A DNA stretch of 64,000 nt from JAAYVZ01 sp035384965 (GCA_035384965.1 DAOOJE010000005.1:59575-123574), one strand, 5' to 3'; shown: positions 18,301 through 26,327, counted from the stretch's first letter. Notes: generated by a model not told the origin, from the letters alone. Translations and numbers: made by a program.

Positions 18301-18996
18301 AACGAGAAGAAGAACGAGTTCCTCGGCATGGCAGCCCACGATCTGCGCAGCCCCTTGGGGGTGATCCAGGGCTGGACCTCGGTGGTCATGCGCCAGATCG
18401 CCTCCGGGCGGCTCGACCCCGAGCGTGCCGTCCGCGACCTGGGACGCGTCGTGCTGGTGGCGCAGCAAATGAGCACGCTGGTAAGCCGTCTGCTGGATGT
18501 CGCCGCCATCGAGTCCGGCACCCTCGAGCTGGCCCGCCGGGAAGAGGACCTGCTGTCGATCCTGCAGGAGTGCGAGCAGCTCCACGCCCACTTCGCGGCC
18601 GAGAAGAACATCGCCCTGAAGATCGAGGACGGGGTGGCCATCCCGCCCGTGCTCGCCGATCGCGACCGCATCATCGAAGTCCTCAACAACCTGCTCTCCA
18701 ACGCCATCAAGTTCACCCAGCCCGGAGGGCGGGTGCGGGTGTACTGCGAGGTCCGGCCCGGCGAGGTGCTCACGCATGTGGAGGACACCGGGGTCGGCCT
18801 CACCGAGGAGGATCTCCGGCGGGCGTTCCGCCGCTTCGAGAAGCTGTCGGCACGGCCGACCGGGAAGGAGACCTCCACGGGCCTCGGCCTGGCCATCGCC
18901 AAGCGCATCGTCGAGGCACACGGCGGAAAGGTCTGGGTGCGCAGCCGGAAGGGCGAGGGCTCCACCTTCTCGTTTTCGCTCCCGGCCGTGGCCTGA
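15364..18996 (+). CDS. Two-component-propeller sensor histidine kinase (propeller-Y_Y_Y-TM-GAF-HisKA-HATPase)
   Basis: A 1210-residue hybrid-length sensor without receiver domain. After a signal peptide (MYRLVAVAAGVFASSVSAQ), about 600 residues form a two-bladed propeller array with repeated WVGT/WAGL motifs (GYVWMGTAAGASRFNG, GRLWVGTDLGLDLVEGG). A Y_Y_Y domain (YEHRLEGFDDGWSR, PPGRYTFHVRA) precedes a helix at about 765-783. A GAF domain (about 815-975), HisKA with phospho-acceptor His992 (AAHDLRSPL) and HATPase with N box (NNLLSNAIKF), DTGVGL and GLGLAI follow. The large periplasmic sensor suggests polysaccharide or peptide sensing. GTG 15364 or ATG 15406 may be the start; the latter begins the signal peptide. 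No response regulator is adjacent. Confidence 0.9.
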   Translation: MSQARWIGVEACCRMYRLVAVAAGVFASSVSAQTPFSQHWEPRDGLAQYSVSVLAQDELGYVWMGTAAGASRFNGRRFQNFNGNNGFVNRPTLAILPLPGRVLLLSEAGGLYEARGEKAVRVATEAPVIGLLPDPGGGQPWLITESGVVQLGGQGLLCFPEGVVPARQPQPSSAIVDGHVVFPIGTAVLRLGGGELALVARFESAVLGVVAAARGVAAVLPDRVVVLGGPGEGGPVLWQAPAALRATCGAARGGRVVVGTTAGSLVMLEEEGVREVAARGWPAHAVLSVLVDREGSVWAGLDAGGVVLVPRTPFTSFTEADGVGTGDAFYTIFDPLRKGVWTGTRNGGLAFIRGREVRRLTEAQGLPSNRIRAMQLARSGELLIGTFNGVAVLDRQDRLRVTLPPCGTGFRMLFEAPDGTVYAGSQDGALVALTGGGGRCLDTSALPKPLVFQTMVVHEGKLLVGTSQGVFELVDGTTLVGPFCGGAEVRWFGIDGEGALWAPSRTRGAWRLEDGTWTNFEEPQGFDRELRFVAIAPDGVPWFAGEHGVWSYPDAHGTRLTTGHGLSSNNIYLLRFDHLGRLWVGTDLGLDLVEGGRVVAHFDYRDGLADNELNGNALAWDDEGRLWFATMRGVSSLDPRAMTDRGLPPLLDLSGIEVNDEEVDLARKGGGYVPIELDHRRNSLRFHFSAQSFRNPSGILYEHRLEGFDDGWSRRSPTEFAHYPKLPPGRYTFHVRAVASDGTVSEARTVAVRIVPALWQRPAAHAVLGVLAVLVAAALDRYRTRVVRARSLELERLVTERTREVEARRDQLEQINELVKVINSRHAFEDLLAFLLRHAGIIHGVDKALALVADRDTGTFHVRAVLGWQAEELAGVELTAEEAAERYADPTGQVFEDIFVIQNRGPRAGESRFPFQPAWKAMLVMRIRVEDRVEGYLVFDSMKDEDAFADRDLLLLQALREHIRSAFIKTRMLQELQLLNEKKNEFLGMAAHDLRSPLGVIQGWTSVVMRQIASGRLDPERAVRDLGRVVLVAQQMSTLVSRLLDVAAIESGTLELARREEDLLSILQECEQLHAHFAAEKNIALKIEDGVAIPPVLADRDRIIEVLNNLLSNAIKFTQPGGRVRVYCEVRPGEVLTHVEDTGVGLTEEDLRRAFRRFEKLSARPTGKETSTGLGLAIAKRIVEAHGGKVWVRSRKGEGSTFSFSLPAVA

Positions 18997-19100
18997 GCAC
19001 CGTCGGATCCGGGGTGTCCTCGCCGCCTCGGCGGCCGGCGCCGTTCTTCCGTGTTCTGCACCGCCAGCCCTGCTGCTACTCTTGCCGGGGAGGCGGCGGC

Positions 19101-19787
19101 ATGTCGGCAGAATCGATTCCGGACGGCGGGGTTCCAGGCGGCAGGACGAGCCCTCTCGGCAAGGTGTTTGTCGGCATCGCGGGGATCATCGGGGCGGGCA
19201 AGACCACGCTCGCGACCGCGCTCGGGCAGCACCTCGGGCTCGATGTGCACTACGAGCCGGTGATCGACAACGAGTACCTCGATGACTTTTACCGCGACAC
19301 GAGGCGCTACGCGTTCGCCATGCAGATCTACCTCTTGAACCGGCGTTTCCAGCAGCACCAGGAGATCATCTGGCGAGGGCGCGGCGGCGTGCAAGACCGC
19401 ACGATCTACGAGGATGCGATCTTCGCCAAGACGCTGCGCGACATGGACCTCATGGACCCCCGCGACTACGAGACGTACGTGAACCTTTTCCGCAACCTCT
19501 CCAACTTCATGTGCCGGCCGAACTTCATCATCTACCTGGAGGTCACGCCCGAAAACTCGTTGGAACGTATCCGCCGGCGCAATCGTGGCTGCGAGACCGG
19601 AATCACCCTCGAGTACCTCACGCGGCTGTACAACGGCTACGAGGAGTTCCTGCAGGAGATCAGCCGGCTCGTTCCGGTGCTGCGGGTGCGCTGGGACGAG
19701 TTCTGGGAGGTCGAGCGGCTCGCCGAGGCGATCACGCGGGAGTACCAGCGCGGCTCGTTCCTGCGCGAGGTCGCCCGGCTGGCCTGA
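19101..19787 (+). CDS. Deoxynucleoside kinase
   Basis: A 228-residue enzyme of the dCK/dGK family, which phosphorylates deoxynucleosides for dNTP salvage in the cytoplasm. P-loop GIIGAGKTT lies at residues 28-36; YEP with the likely base Glu52 follows; the DRT motif at 99-101 takes the place of the family's DRS; the arginine-rich lid (RIRRRNRGCE) is near 165. Length is normal for bacterial members. The start is ATG 19101, after a GGGGAGG Shine-Dalgarno. It stands alone between a sensor kinase and a binding lipoprotein. The favoured base cannot be predicted safely. Confidence 0.88.
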   Translation: MSAESIPDGGVPGGRTSPLGKVFVGIAGIIGAGKTTLATALGQHLGLDVHYEPVIDNEYLDDFYRDTRRYAFAMQIYLLNRRFQQHQEIIWRGRGGVQDRTIYEDAIFAKTLRDMDLMDPRDYETYVNLFRNLSNFMCRPNFIIYLEVTPENSLERIRRRNRGCETGITLEYLTRLYNGYEEFLQEISRLVPVLRVRWDEFWEVERLAEAITREYQRGSFLREVARLA

Positions 19788-19823
19788 GCGCCGGCCGGGC
19801 TCGGCAGCGGGGCGAGACCGGTA

Positions 19824-19829
19824 GTACAA
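19824..19829 (+). promoter_or_regulatory. Putative -10 element (TACAAT)
   Basis: TACAAT 50 bases upstream of the lipoprotein start at 19880. Confidence 0.35.
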
Positions 19830-19879
19830 TGAAGCACAAGGCGCGCGAGCGCGGACATCACGCGAGTCGGGGGTGGATC

Positions 19880-20992
19880 ATGAAGCGAGTAATGGTGGGT
19901 CTGATGCTGATCGGAGCGCTTTCCGCCACGGCGTGCGGCGGCAAGAAGCTCATTGTCGGTGTGGTTCTTCCGGAGAGCGGGGTCGCCAAGACCTACGGGC
20001 CGTCGCTCAAGGCCGGGATCAAGCTGGCGTTCGACGAGGCGGTGGCGAAGAACTCGCCCCGGGGGATCGAAGCCCGCTACCGCGACTCGATGTCGAACCC
20101 CGAGTACGCAATCAAGGAGGTCCAGGAACTCGTCAAGGGCGGCGCGATCATGATCGTCGGCGGCGCCACCTCGGAAGAGGCCAAGGCGATGATCCCCGAG
20201 GCCCGGAAGGCGAACGTGGTCCTCATCTCGCCCTCGGCCAGCGAGCCGGGGCTGGCCTCGTCAGGCAACCCGTTTTTCCGCATGTATCCGTCCGACGACA
20301 CCGAAGCAGTGGTGGCCGCGCGCTTCCTCGTGGGCGACCGCAAGGCCGGGAAGATCATGGTTCTCTTCCAGAAGGGGCTTTATGCGTCGGGCATGCTGCC
20401 GGTGTTCAAGGACGAGGTCGTCAAGCTCGGGGCCGAGGTCGTGGACGAGCTGCCGATCGGCCCCACCGACTGGGACAAGAACATCACCGAGGCGCTCGGA
20501 GCCAGGAAGCCGGACGCCGTGTTCATCTGCGGCTACGGCGAGGAGACGCTGGCTACCCTGTCACTGCTGCGCGAGGCCAAGTTCCAGGGGGCCGTGTGCG
20601 CCAGCTCGGCGATCGGCACGAGCAAGATCATCGAGCGGGCCGGCGAGCTGGCCGAGGGGGTGTTCGTGCCGGTGCTCTCGATCGATTTCGACGCCCAGAC
20701 CGAACCGATCAAGTCTTTCGTGCAAAAGTTCAAGGCCGCCAACGGCGGAGCCATGCCCGACGTCTACGCCGCCCACGGCTACGACGCCGCGATGATGGCG
20801 CTGGCTGCGCTGCAGGATCCCCGGCCCAAGGACACCAACGAGATCCTCCACCGCCTCCTGAGCATGGGCAGCAAGCAGGGTGTGACCGGGTCGTTCAGCT
20901 TCGACGAGGTCGGCAACTCGACGCACCGGCCCCGCATGCACCAGATCAGGAAAGGGGAGTTCGTGGACTGCGACCCGACGCCGGCTTCGTAA
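19880..20992 (+). CDS. Branched-chain-amino-acid-type ABC substrate-binding lipoprotein (LivK/Peripla_BP_6)
   Basis: A 370-residue solute-binding protein. The first 19 residues form a lipoprotein signal (MKRVMVGLMLIGALSATAC) with Cys19 as probable lipidation site. The mature part has the type I periplasmic fold: KLIVGVVLPESGVAKTYG at the start, a central VLISPSASEPGL segment that contacts ligand in the family, and the C-terminal MPDVYAAHGYDAAMMAL helix. It would bind an amino acid or similar ligand outside the membrane. No LivHMGF transport genes are adjacent, so it may serve distant permeases or act as a receptor. An in-frame ATG at 19829 overlaps the -10 hexamer and is unlikely. Confidence 0.87.
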   Translation: MKRVMVGLMLIGALSATACGGKKLIVGVVLPESGVAKTYGPSLKAGIKLAFDEAVAKNSPRGIEARYRDSMSNPEYAIKEVQELVKGGAIMIVGGATSEEAKAMIPEARKANVVLISPSASEPGLASSGNPFFRMYPSDDTEAVVAARFLVGDRKAGKIMVLFQKGLYASGMLPVFKDEVVKLGAEVVDELPIGPTDWDKNITEALGARKPDAVFICGYGEETLATLSLLREAKFQGAVCASSAIGTSKIIERAGELAEGVFVPVLSIDFDAQTEPIKSFVQKFKAANGGAMPDVYAAHGYDAAMMALAALQDPRPKDTNEILHRLLSMGSKQGVTGSFSFDEVGNSTHRPRMHQIRKGEFVDCDPTPAS

Positions 20993-21008
20993 GCACGGGT
21001 CGCGCCTG

Positions 21009-21025
21009 CCGCCCGTTGCGGGCGG
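21009..21025. terminator. Hairpin after the binding-protein gene
   Basis: CCGCCCG-TTG-CGGGCGG, a perfect 7-bp stem 17 bases after the stop at 20992. No U-tract. A possible terminator in the gap between convergent genes. Confidence 0.4.
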
Positions 21026-21030
21026 TCATG

Positions 21031-21072
21031 CCGCCTCGGCCGCGACGGCTTCCGGGCCGCCGGTCGAGGCGG
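21031..21072. terminator. Second, larger hairpin between convergent genes
   Basis: CCGCCTCG (21031-21038) pairs with CGAGGCGG (21065-21072); the inner part is also GC-rich and self-complementary. It could serve both the plus-strand lipoprotein gene and the minus-strand gspB. Confidence 0.4.
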
Positions 21073-21130
21073 CCTGGCGTGAGAGCCGGCGATCAGGCTC
21101 GAACTGCGCACCGCCGGTGGCTTCCGGGTG

Positions 21131-21814
21131 TCAGCGGACCTTGAGGGTGACCGTGCCCTCCCCGTCGCGCAGCCGCACGAAGTCGCGGCCGATCTCCTCG
21201 ACCACGAGCCCCTCGACGATGCTGCCGGGCACCACCTGCGCGCCGTTGATGCCCGCGAACGGCGCGGAGGGCTTGAAAACGACGTAGTCGAGGTGCAGCC
21301 GGACGCGGCCGAGGTCGGCGTCGAGCACGAAGACCCTGTCGCCGCCCGCGAGGGTGGGCGCTGCTGCCGGAGGCGGGGCGCTCGGCAGGGGCGGCGGCGC
21401 CGTGCCGGATGACAGGTTGCGGGGTGAGGCGCCGGTGAACGTTGCTTCTTCCGGGGTCCCGGGGGGAGCTACCACGGGCCGGGTTGCTCCCGCGGGAGGG
21501 GGGCCGGAGGCGCCGGCAGCGGCCGCCGCGGGAGGGATGGTGGGCACGCCAGGGGCGACCTCGGCGGGGCCGGCGGCGGCAGGGGGCCGTGTCGCAGCCG
21601 GGCGAGCGCTGGTCCCGACGGCCAGCCAGGCCCCCAAGGCGCCGGCGAGGCCGGCAGCGGCGACGAGTGCGACCAAGAGCAACGGGCGGGGCGAGAGGCT
21701 GCGCCTGGCCGGCGGTGTCACGAGGCCGGCCGGTGCAATCCGCCCCTGGCGCGCCGCCTCGCGGGCGGCCGCCTCCTGCCGGGCTTTCCGCAACGCCTCG
21801 CTGACCAGGCTCAC
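21131..21814 (-). CDS. gspB: GspB-like type II secretion accessory protein
   Basis: A 227-residue bitopic membrane protein. It starts VSLVSEALRKARQEA (GTG 21814), has a membrane helix at about residues 36-57, a long Ala/Pro-rich periplasmic linker and a C-terminal T2SSB-type domain (GINGAQVVPGSIVEGLVVEE, FVRLRDGEGTVTLKV). GspB works with the ATPase GspA/ExeA to place the secretin in the outer membrane. The GTG overlaps the exeA stop by four bases, so the two are translated together. No other type II secretion genes are in the window. Confidence 0.82.
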   Translation of the reverse strand: MSLVSEALRKARQEAAAREAARQGRIAPAGLVTPPARRSLSPRPLLLVALVAAAGLAGALGAWLAVGTSARPAATRPPAAAGPAEVAPGVPTIPPAAAAAGASGPPPAGATRPVVAPPGTPEEATFTGASPRNLSSGTAPPPLPSAPPPAAAPTLAGGDRVFVLDADLGRVRLHLDYVVFKPSAPFAGINGAQVVPGSIVEGLVVEEIGRDFVRLRDGEGTVTLKVR

Positions 21815-22623
21815 GGCTCCCGCCCCTCGAGATCCCGGATGCCGCGCCGGACCTGGCGCCACCCGAGGTGGTCGCGCCCCTCGACATAGCCGCACAGCAG
21901 CGCCTTGTCGCACACCGCGTTGATCAGGCGGGGGACGCCGCGGGAGTAGCGGTGGATCGACCGCAGCGCCGCCGCAGAAAACGTCGGACGCCCATTGGCT
22001 CCCGCCACGGCCAGCCGGTGGTTGATGTACGCCTCCACCTCGCGCCGATCGAGGGGGCCGAGGTGGTACCGCACCGTGATGCGCTGGCGGAGCTGGCGCA
22101 TCTCGGGTCTATCCAGGCGCTCCCGCAGTTCGGGCTGGCCGATGAGCACGATTTGCAGAAGCTTGCGGTCGTCGGTCTCGAGGTTCGAGAGCAGCCGCAC
22201 CTCTTCGAGGAGATCGTCGGAAAGGTCTTGCGCCTCGTCGATGAGCAGCACGACGTCCTGGCCGGCGGCGAGGCGAGCGAGCAGGAACTCGTCGAGCCGT
22301 TGCAGCAGCCGCGCGCGGTCGTTGCCGCGGTCGGACAGTCCGAACTCGCGCAGGATCGTGCGGAGAAGCTGCACCCCGCTGCCCACCGGGTTGAGAATGA
22401 GCGCCGTCGCGAAGGCCTCGCCGAGGCTTGCGAGCACCGCCCGGCACAACGTGCTCTTGCCGGCCCCCACCTCCCCGGTGAGCTGCACGAACCCCTTGCG
22501 CTGCGTGACGCCGAACAGCATGTGCTCCATGGCCTCGCGGTGCTGGCGGGAGAGGTACAGGTACCGCGGGTCAGGCGTGATCGAGAACGGCGGGGCCGCG
22601 AGGCCGTAGAACTCTTCGTACAT
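21811..22623 (-). CDS. exeA: ExeA/GspA-family AAA ATPase
   Basis: A 270-residue AAA+ ATPase of the general secretion pathway A type. It begins MYEEFYGLAAPPFSITPDPR, the family signature, then Walker A GEVGAGKST (50-58) and Walker B VVLLIDEAQ (124-132). The C-terminal part is a small helical domain (SAAALRSIHRYSRGVPRLIN). The peptidoglycan-binding and membrane segments of long ExeA proteins are absent, so this is the short form; its partner GspB supplies the membrane link. ATG 22623 starts the signature; the longer frame upstream has no family similarity. Confidence 0.88.
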   Translation of the reverse strand: MYEEFYGLAAPPFSITPDPRYLYLSRQHREAMEHMLFGVTQRKGFVQLTGEVGAGKSTLCRAVLASLGEAFATALILNPVGSGVQLLRTILREFGLSDRGNDRARLLQRLDEFLLARLAAGQDVVLLIDEAQDLSDDLLEEVRLLSNLETDDRKLLQIVLIGQPELRERLDRPEMRQLRQRITVRYHLGPLDRREVEAYINHRLAVAGANGRPTFSAAALRSIHRYSRGVPRLINAVCDKALLCGYVEGRDHLGWRQVRRGIRDLEGREP

Positions 22624-22658
22624 CGTCAGCGCGTGCCGGCGGTGCTCGCCGGCAGCCC

Positions 22659-22664
22659 ATTCTA
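22659..22664 (-). promoter_or_regulatory. Putative -10 element of the exeA-gspB operon (TAGAAT)
   Basis: TAGAAT on the minus strand, 35 bases before the exeA ATG. Confidence 0.35.
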
Positions 22665-22708
22665 CCCGCCCGGTGCCTCGAGCCTCTCGCTCGGTTCGCG
22701 CCGGCGGC

Positions 22709-23398
22709 TCACCGGACCGCGGTGGCCCGCTCGGGCGCACACTCGAGGAGGCGGTCGACGAGCTCCGAGGCGGAGTTGTCCATCTCGACCTGGAACGCCT
22801 CGACCTGGCGCAGGAAGTGGTTGTACAGCCACACTGCCGGGAGCGCCACCAGCAATCCCAGCGCCGTGGTCACGAGCGCCTCGGCGATCCCGGCCGAAAC
22901 GGTCTCGATCCCGCCGGTCCCTGCCTTGCCCATGGCCGCGAACGCGTTGATGATTCCCACGACGGTCCCGAACAACCCGACGAACGGCGCCGTCGCGCCA
23001 ATCGTGCCAAGGGCGCCGATCCCCCGGCGAAAGTCGGCGGCGGCAAGAATGGCGGCCCGCTCCGAGGCCCGCCGCGTCGCCTCCAGCAGCTGGTCATGGG
23101 ACAGGCCTTCGATCCGGAGCTTCTTCTGATACTCCGCGAGCCCGGCCGAGACGACCCGCGCGAGGTGGGAGCGCGTGTACGAGCGGGCCCCCAGGACCAG
23201 CTCGTGCACGCGGTCCTCCTCCCAGAATCGGGTCGCGACGCCCACGAACGCCATCGATTGCCGGCGAGCCCGGCGGTAGGCCACCAGCCGTTCGATCGCC
23301 ACGGAGGCGGAGTAGAGCGACATGGCGAGCAGCACCGCGACGACCGTGAGCGCGACGCCGCCCATCTGGGCACCGAGCTTGACGAGATCCACGGACAT
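22709..23398 (-). CDS. MotA/TolQ/ExbB-family proton channel subunit
   Basis: A 229-residue protein with three membrane helices (about residues 13-33, 133-155 and 175-195). The family core is clear: IGATAPFVGLFGTVVGIINAF and AGIAEALVTTALGLLVALPA. ExbB/TolQ subunits form a pentameric proton channel that powers TonB, TolA or related energy transducers. A good SD (GGAGGAGG) precedes ATG 23398. No exbD/tolR partner, tonB or tolA is adjacent; the next gene on the strand is exeA. Whether it is ExbB or TolQ cannot be decided. Confidence 0.87.
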   Translation of the reverse strand: MSVDLVKLGAQMGGVALTVVAVLLAMSLYSASVAIERLVAYRRARRQSMAFVGVATRFWEEDRVHELVLGARSYTRSHLARVVSAGLAEYQKKLRIEGLSHDQLLEATRRASERAAILAAADFRRGIGALGTIGATAPFVGLFGTVVGIINAFAAMGKAGTGGIETVSAGIAEALVTTALGLLVALPAVWLYNHFLRQVEAFQVEMDNSASELVDRLLECAPERATAVR

Positions 23399-23702
23399 GG
23401 CCTCCTCCTCTCCTGCCGGCCCGACCCGCGGCCTGCGCCGACCCATTTGCGGCCTGCCGGCTCGTCCTTTTGGACACTCCGGGCGCCGCCGCGGAAACCC
23501 GGAGTGGAGCGCGGCGGCCGCTGCGGCACGAGGGCACCGGGGAGCAGACTCGCTCGACGTCGAGGAGGCCCCATTGCACGATTCCGCCTGGCGCGCACCG
23601 CGGGCAGCGCGCGAATCGTGTGCCTCACGCCCGGCGACCTTTTCCTTCCGGTCCTCATGAGGCCTCGACGGCGAATCGGGTCTCGGTGCGGTAGGATTGG
23701 AC
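23399..23702. other. Divergent promoter region between the ExbB-like and kinase genes
   Basis: About 300 bases without a gene. It contains the Shine-Dalgarno of the minus-strand gene at its left end and TAGGAT directly before the plus-strand kinase. Reading frames inside show no family motifs. Confidence 0.5.
23692..23697 (+). promoter_or_regulatory. Putative -10 element (TAGGAT), leaderless arrangement
   Basis: TAGGAT ends five bases before ATG 23703, so transcription would begin at or next to the start codon. Confidence 0.45.
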
Positions 23703-25562
23703 ATGTCGTCCTGGCCGCTCCGGATCGGCAAGTACGAGATCCTCTCCGAGCTTGGCAGGGGCGGTATGGGGACCGTGTACAAGGCCCGCGACCCGGTGCT
23801 CGACCGGGTGCTTGCTCTCAAGACGATGTCACCGGGTATCCTGGCAGAGGAGGGGATGCGCGAGCGCTTCCTGCGGGAGGCCCGCTCGGCGGCCCGTCTG
23901 CAGCACCCGAACATCGTCATCATCTATGAGTTCGGCGAGGTCGACGGAGCCCCGTTCATCGCCATGGAGCTGCTCGAGGGGGAGGACCTGGCCGACGCGG
24001 TGGAAAAGGGCCGGCTGCCCGACCTCCCGGCCCGTCTCGGCGTCATCATCCAGCTCTGCGACGCCCTGGCGTACGCCCACCGCCACGGGGTGGTCCATCG
24101 CGACGTCAAGCCGGCCAACATCCACGTGCTCCCCGACGGCGCGATCAAGGTCGTGGACTTCGGGATCGCCTCGCTGGAAGGTGCGGGAGGCGTCACCAGG
24201 ACCGGTGTGCTCCTCGGCACGCCCGGCTACATGGCGCCAGAGCAGTTCGCGGGCGAGGGGATTGACCACCGGGTGGACCAGTGGGCGGTGGGCGTGCTGC
24301 TGTACGAGCTGGTGTCCGGCCGGCGTCCGTTCGAGGCCAACACTGTACCGTCGCTCATTTACCGCATCCTCCACGGCGAGCCGGCGCGCCTCGACCCCAA
24401 CGCGCTGCGGGTGCCGCCGTCGCTGGTCGCGGTCGTCGAGCAGGCGCTGGCCAAGCAACCGGCTCGGCGCTTTCCGGACCTCGACGCGATGGCGCAGGCA
24501 CTGCGCGCGGTGCGGGACACTCTCACGGCGCCGGTGCTCGTGGTTGCCTCGCCGGCGGCGCCGCCCGGCACGGCGGAGGCCGCTCTCCCGCCGCCGGCGC
24601 CGCGGCCGTCCCCGCGGCTCCCGGCGACGGGGCGGGTGTCGTTCGTCGAGGAGGCGGTCTTCGGCGAGCCACGGCGGTTGCAGACCATCGCCCTGGCCCC
24701 CGGCGACACGACCCTCGCCGCCGGCGGCACCGACGGCGCGATTTACCTCTGGGACCTGCAGTCGCGCACCCGGGTGGAGACGCTGCGCAACCGCGTGCAC
24801 CTGCGAACGGGGCACGGCGCGCTCACGACCGGCCTGGCGTTTTCGGAAGACGGTTCGCTGCTGGTGTCGGCGCACCTCGATGGGGCCATCTACCTCTGGG
24901 AGGTGGAAAGCGGGCTGGAACTCGACGTGCGGCTCGGCCACGACGGCGCGGTCGGCGGGGTCGCCTTGCCGCCGGGCGGGACGACGCTCGTCTCGGGCGG
25001 CGCCGACGCGACTCTCAAGTTCTGGGACCTGCCAGCGCTGCGGAGGGGGGACGCGAGGCGCGAGCTGCGCCGGCAGCCCGACGCCATCACCTGCCTGGGG
25101 CTGGCGGGGCAGGGGCGGGTGGTCGTGACGGGGCACGCCAACCGCAGCCTGCGCGTCCACGAGACTGGGGGCGACCACCGACTCGTGGCCACCCTCCACG
25201 GGCACCGGGCCCCGGTGGCCGCCCTCGCCGTCTCCCCCTCGGGCGACCTGGTGGCGAGCGGCGGGCGCGACGGCTGGGTCCGGATCCACCACGCTCCGAC
25301 ACGCGAGGTGCGAGCGGCATACCAGGAGCACGCCCGCGCCGTGGCGGCACTGGCGTTCTTTCCGGACGGCAAGCGGGTCGCGAGCGTGGCGATGGACAGC
25401 ACCGTCGTGATCTGGGACCCCGAGCAGCCAGAGATGCCGCTCGGCCTCGCCGGCAAGCCCGACGAGAGCTTTGCCGGGCTGTGCGTCACCGGCGACGGCG
25501 CCCGCCTGATCTGTGCTTGCGCCGATGGAAGGTTCAGAGTCTGGCGCGCCGCCGGGAAGTGA
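23703..25562 (+). CDS. Cytoplasmic Ser/Thr protein kinase with C-terminal WD40 propeller
   Basis: A 619-residue protein. The PknB-type kinase domain (about 10-280) has GRGGMG (18-23), Lys40, HRDVKPAN (132-139) and DFG (152-154). After a Pro/Ala-rich linker (about 285-310) there are about seven WD40 repeats, for example GGTDGAIYLWDLQSR, SAHLDGAIYLWEVESG and SGGRDGWVRIHHAPTR, forming one propeller for protein contacts. No membrane helix is seen. ATG 23703 follows a -10-like hexamer by five bases and has no Shine-Dalgarno, so the mRNA is probably leaderless. The downstream CBS gene may belong to the same unit. Confidence 0.9.
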   Translation: MSSWPLRIGKYEILSELGRGGMGTVYKARDPVLDRVLALKTMSPGILAEEGMRERFLREARSAARLQHPNIVIIYEFGEVDGAPFIAMELLEGEDLADAVEKGRLPDLPARLGVIIQLCDALAYAHRHGVVHRDVKPANIHVLPDGAIKVVDFGIASLEGAGGVTRTGVLLGTPGYMAPEQFAGEGIDHRVDQWAVGVLLYELVSGRRPFEANTVPSLIYRILHGEPARLDPNALRVPPSLVAVVEQALAKQPARRFPDLDAMAQALRAVRDTLTAPVLVVASPAAPPGTAEAALPPPAPRPSPRLPATGRVSFVEEAVFGEPRRLQTIALAPGDTTLAAGGTDGAIYLWDLQSRTRVETLRNRVHLRTGHGALTTGLAFSEDGSLLVSAHLDGAIYLWEVESGLELDVRLGHDGAVGGVALPPGGTTLVSGGADATLKFWDLPALRRGDARRELRRQPDAITCLGLAGQGRVVVTGHANRSLRVHETGGDHRLVATLHGHRAPVAALAVSPSGDLVASGGRDGWVRIHHAPTREVRAAYQEHARAVAALAFFPDGKRVASVAMDSTVVIWDPEQPEMPLGLAGKPDESFAGLCVTGDGARLICACADGRFRVWRAAGK

Positions 25563-25600
25563 CCCCGGGGGAGCACGCGTTGTGCGGGCCAGGGGGAACC

Positions 25601-26041
25601 ATGGATACGATCGAGAGCATCATCGACGAGAAGGGCCGGACGGTGTTCACGATCCGGCCGCAGGCTTCGGTCACCGAGGCCGTCCAGCTCATGACCCGGC
25701 GGCGTGTCGGCGCCGTGCTGGTGTGCGAGGAGGACCGCTGTGTCGGGATCTTCACCGAGCGGGACCTCATGAACCGCGTCGTGCTCACCGGCCGCGATCC
25801 GGCCGCCACGCCCGTGGCCGAGGTGATGACGCCGGAGGTGGCATGCGTCGAGCCCGGCACAACGGCCGCGGAAGCCATGGCGATCATGACCGAGCGCCGC
25901 TGCCGCCACCTGCCGGTGGTCGAGGGCGGGAGGGTCGTCGGCATCGTTTCGATCGGCGACCTCGTGCGGCGCGAAAGCCGCAGCCAGCAGTTCGAGATCC
26001 GTATGCTCACCGACTACATCCAGGGCAAGTACCCGGGATAG
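25601..26041 (+). CDS. CBS-domain pair protein
   Basis: A 146-residue protein consisting of two CBS motifs forming one Bateman module: residues about 10-65 (SVTEAVQLMTRRRVGAVLVC, GIFTERDLMNRVV) and 75-130 (TTAAEAMAIMTERRCRHLPV, GIVSIGDLVRRE). Such modules bind AMP, ATP or NAD-type ligands and act as energy sensors. There is no catalytic domain, so it must regulate a partner. It starts at ATG 25601 after AGGGGGAACC, 38 bases after the WD40 kinase, which may be its partner. Confidence 0.87.
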   Translation: MDTIESIIDEKGRTVFTIRPQASVTEAVQLMTRRRVGAVLVCEEDRCVGIFTERDLMNRVVLTGRDPAATPVAEVMTPEVACVEPGTTAAEAMAIMTERRCRHLPVVEGGRVVGIVSIGDLVRRESRSQQFEIRMLTDYIQGKYPG

Positions 26042-26327
26042 AGGCCCGGTTCGCGGCCGCAACGCGAGCCAGTCCGAGCGGCTCGCCACCCGGCGGGCTC
26101 TCCGGGCTCGTCGACTCGCCAGGGTTCCCCATTCACACCCGCTCGGCGGCGGGGGAGGCGAGGTGGCGGTGTGGGGCGGGTGGGACTCGAACCCGATCGG
26201 ACGGTCTGGGGTGCTGTGGTCCCGGACCACGCCGCGCGCGCCTTTCCAACGCCCGGGCTCGCCTTGCTTTCAACGGCGCGATCCCCTAGAGTGTGGCCGC
26301 CCCTGCAGCGCCGGGGCCCGAGGCCAC

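Noticed and set aside
26173..26303. tRNA-like sequence on the minus strand: GGGTTCGAGTCCCACC (T-arm like), a TTGGAAA loop that resembles tRNA-Ser(GGA), and GGGGCGG/CCGCCCC ends.
   Set aside because: The T-stem pairs in only three positions, the anticodon stem does not pair, 51 bases separate the two loops (about 26-30 expected), and the ends are 131 bases apart. It may be a tRNA relic, but a tRNA gene cannot be supported. A tRNAscan or Infernal run would decide.
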